A stretch of DNA of 6,668 nucleotides from Kiritimatiellia bacterium. GTDB lineage: Bacteria > Verrucomicrobiota > Kiritimatiellia > RFP12 > UBA3636. The notes under the pieces are model-generated. The model made no database searches and was not told the DNA's origin. It saw only the letters and a list, made by a program, of their open reading frames with translations. This document shows, one piece after another, positions 6,564 to 6,668 of this stretch. Every line of letters starts with the position of its first letter. The stretch's first letter is position 1. The stretch is from contig JAEDLN010000135.1 of the NCBI GenBank assembly GCA_016295275.1, forward strand, positions 1 through 6,668. The letters are read 5' to 3'. A program made the translations under genes and the position numbers.

Positions 6564-6668
6564 CCCGCCTGCCCCTCCTCGCTACCCCCTCCCTCGCGCG
6601 ATTTGGCCATGCGCCCTCCCTCGTGCGATTTGGCCATACGCCCTCCCTCATGCGGCTTGGCGGTAGGG
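6564..6668. other. Downstream non-coding region without visible terminator
   Basis: After the TAA of gene 3 the sequence is C/T-rich for about 23 bases and then enters the 27-bp tandem repeat. I find no stable GC stem followed by a T-run, so termination is either Rho-dependent, mediated by the repeat, or beyond the window. The last 11 bases (6658-6668) are the exact reverse complement of 112-122 in upstream repeat copy B. Confidence 0.6.
6587..6667. repeat. Three-unit 27-bp tandem repeat
   Basis: Three adjacent 27-bp units lie at 6587-6613, 6614-6640 and 6641-6667. Each begins with CCCTCCCTC. Units 1 and 2 agree at 25 of 27 positions, while unit 3 agrees with unit 2 at 21 of 27 and diverges toward its end. 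Units 1 and 2 share the core GCGATTTGGCCAT. The array begins 23 bases after the gene 3 stop and reaches the window edge, so more units may follow. The unit length is a multiple of three, so frames crossing it show 9-residue repeats, but nothing else supports coding. Confidence 0.8.

Noticed and set aside
6352..6666. Frame through the 27-bp repeats giving 9-residue repeats
   Set aside because: The peptide periodicity follows from a unit length divisible by three. The frame overlaps gene 3 and has no start signal.
6587..6668. CRISPR array
   Set aside because: The units are directly adjacent with no unique spacers.
1..6668. tRNA, rRNA or riboswitch
   Set aside because: No cloverleaf, rRNA-like or known riboswitch core was seen in either intergenic region.

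Overview
The window holds one tight, co-directional three-gene operon on the + strand (313-6563), flanked by non-coding, GC-rich, repeat-laden DNA (1-312 and 6564-6668). The high GC content, the strong preference for C-ending codons, the near absence of Shine-Dalgarno motifs and the very large DUF3857/transglutaminase protein suggest a Gram-negative bacterium. A member of the Planctomycetes-Verrucomicrobia-Kiritimatiellota-Lentisphaerota group is a plausible guess, but the sequence alone does not prove it. I recognise no gene well enough to give a symbol.

Layout. Positions 1-312 contain two diverged copies of a hairpin-forming repeat, a 13-bp tandem duplication, a long pyrimidine tract with a G-quadruplex-capable complement, and one convincing promoter candidate (TTGCCC, 18 bp, TAGAAT) overlapped by two short palindromes. 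Gene 1 (313-4398) encodes an exported 1361-residue protein built as two copies of a DUF3857 / transglutaminase-like / beta-rich module. The first copy keeps the Cys-His-Asp triad (C387, H427, D445). The second has lost the cysteine (A1041) and has Glu in place of Asp (E1103), so it looks like a pseudoenzyme. Gene 2 (4402-5751) follows after three bases, in the same frame. It encodes a four-helix membrane protein resembling the MotA/TolQ/ExbB channel family, with a roughly 230-residue cytoplasmic coiled coil. Gene 3 (5751-6563) overlaps gene 2 by one base (TAATG). It encodes a single-pass protein with an Asp at the start of its only membrane helix, like ExbD/MotB/TolR, and a periplasmic domain I do not recognise. 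After gene 3 comes a 27-bp tandem repeat that runs to the window edge.

How the genes may work together (inference): genes 2 and 3 look like the stator pair of a proton- or ion-driven membrane machine. Its long cytoplasmic tail recalls the architecture of ZorA, but no Zorya effector gene is visible. Gene 1 supplies a large envelope protein with one live and one dead papain-like/transglutaminase fold. The tight gene packing argues that the three proteins form one envelope-associated apparatus, which I cannot match to a described system.
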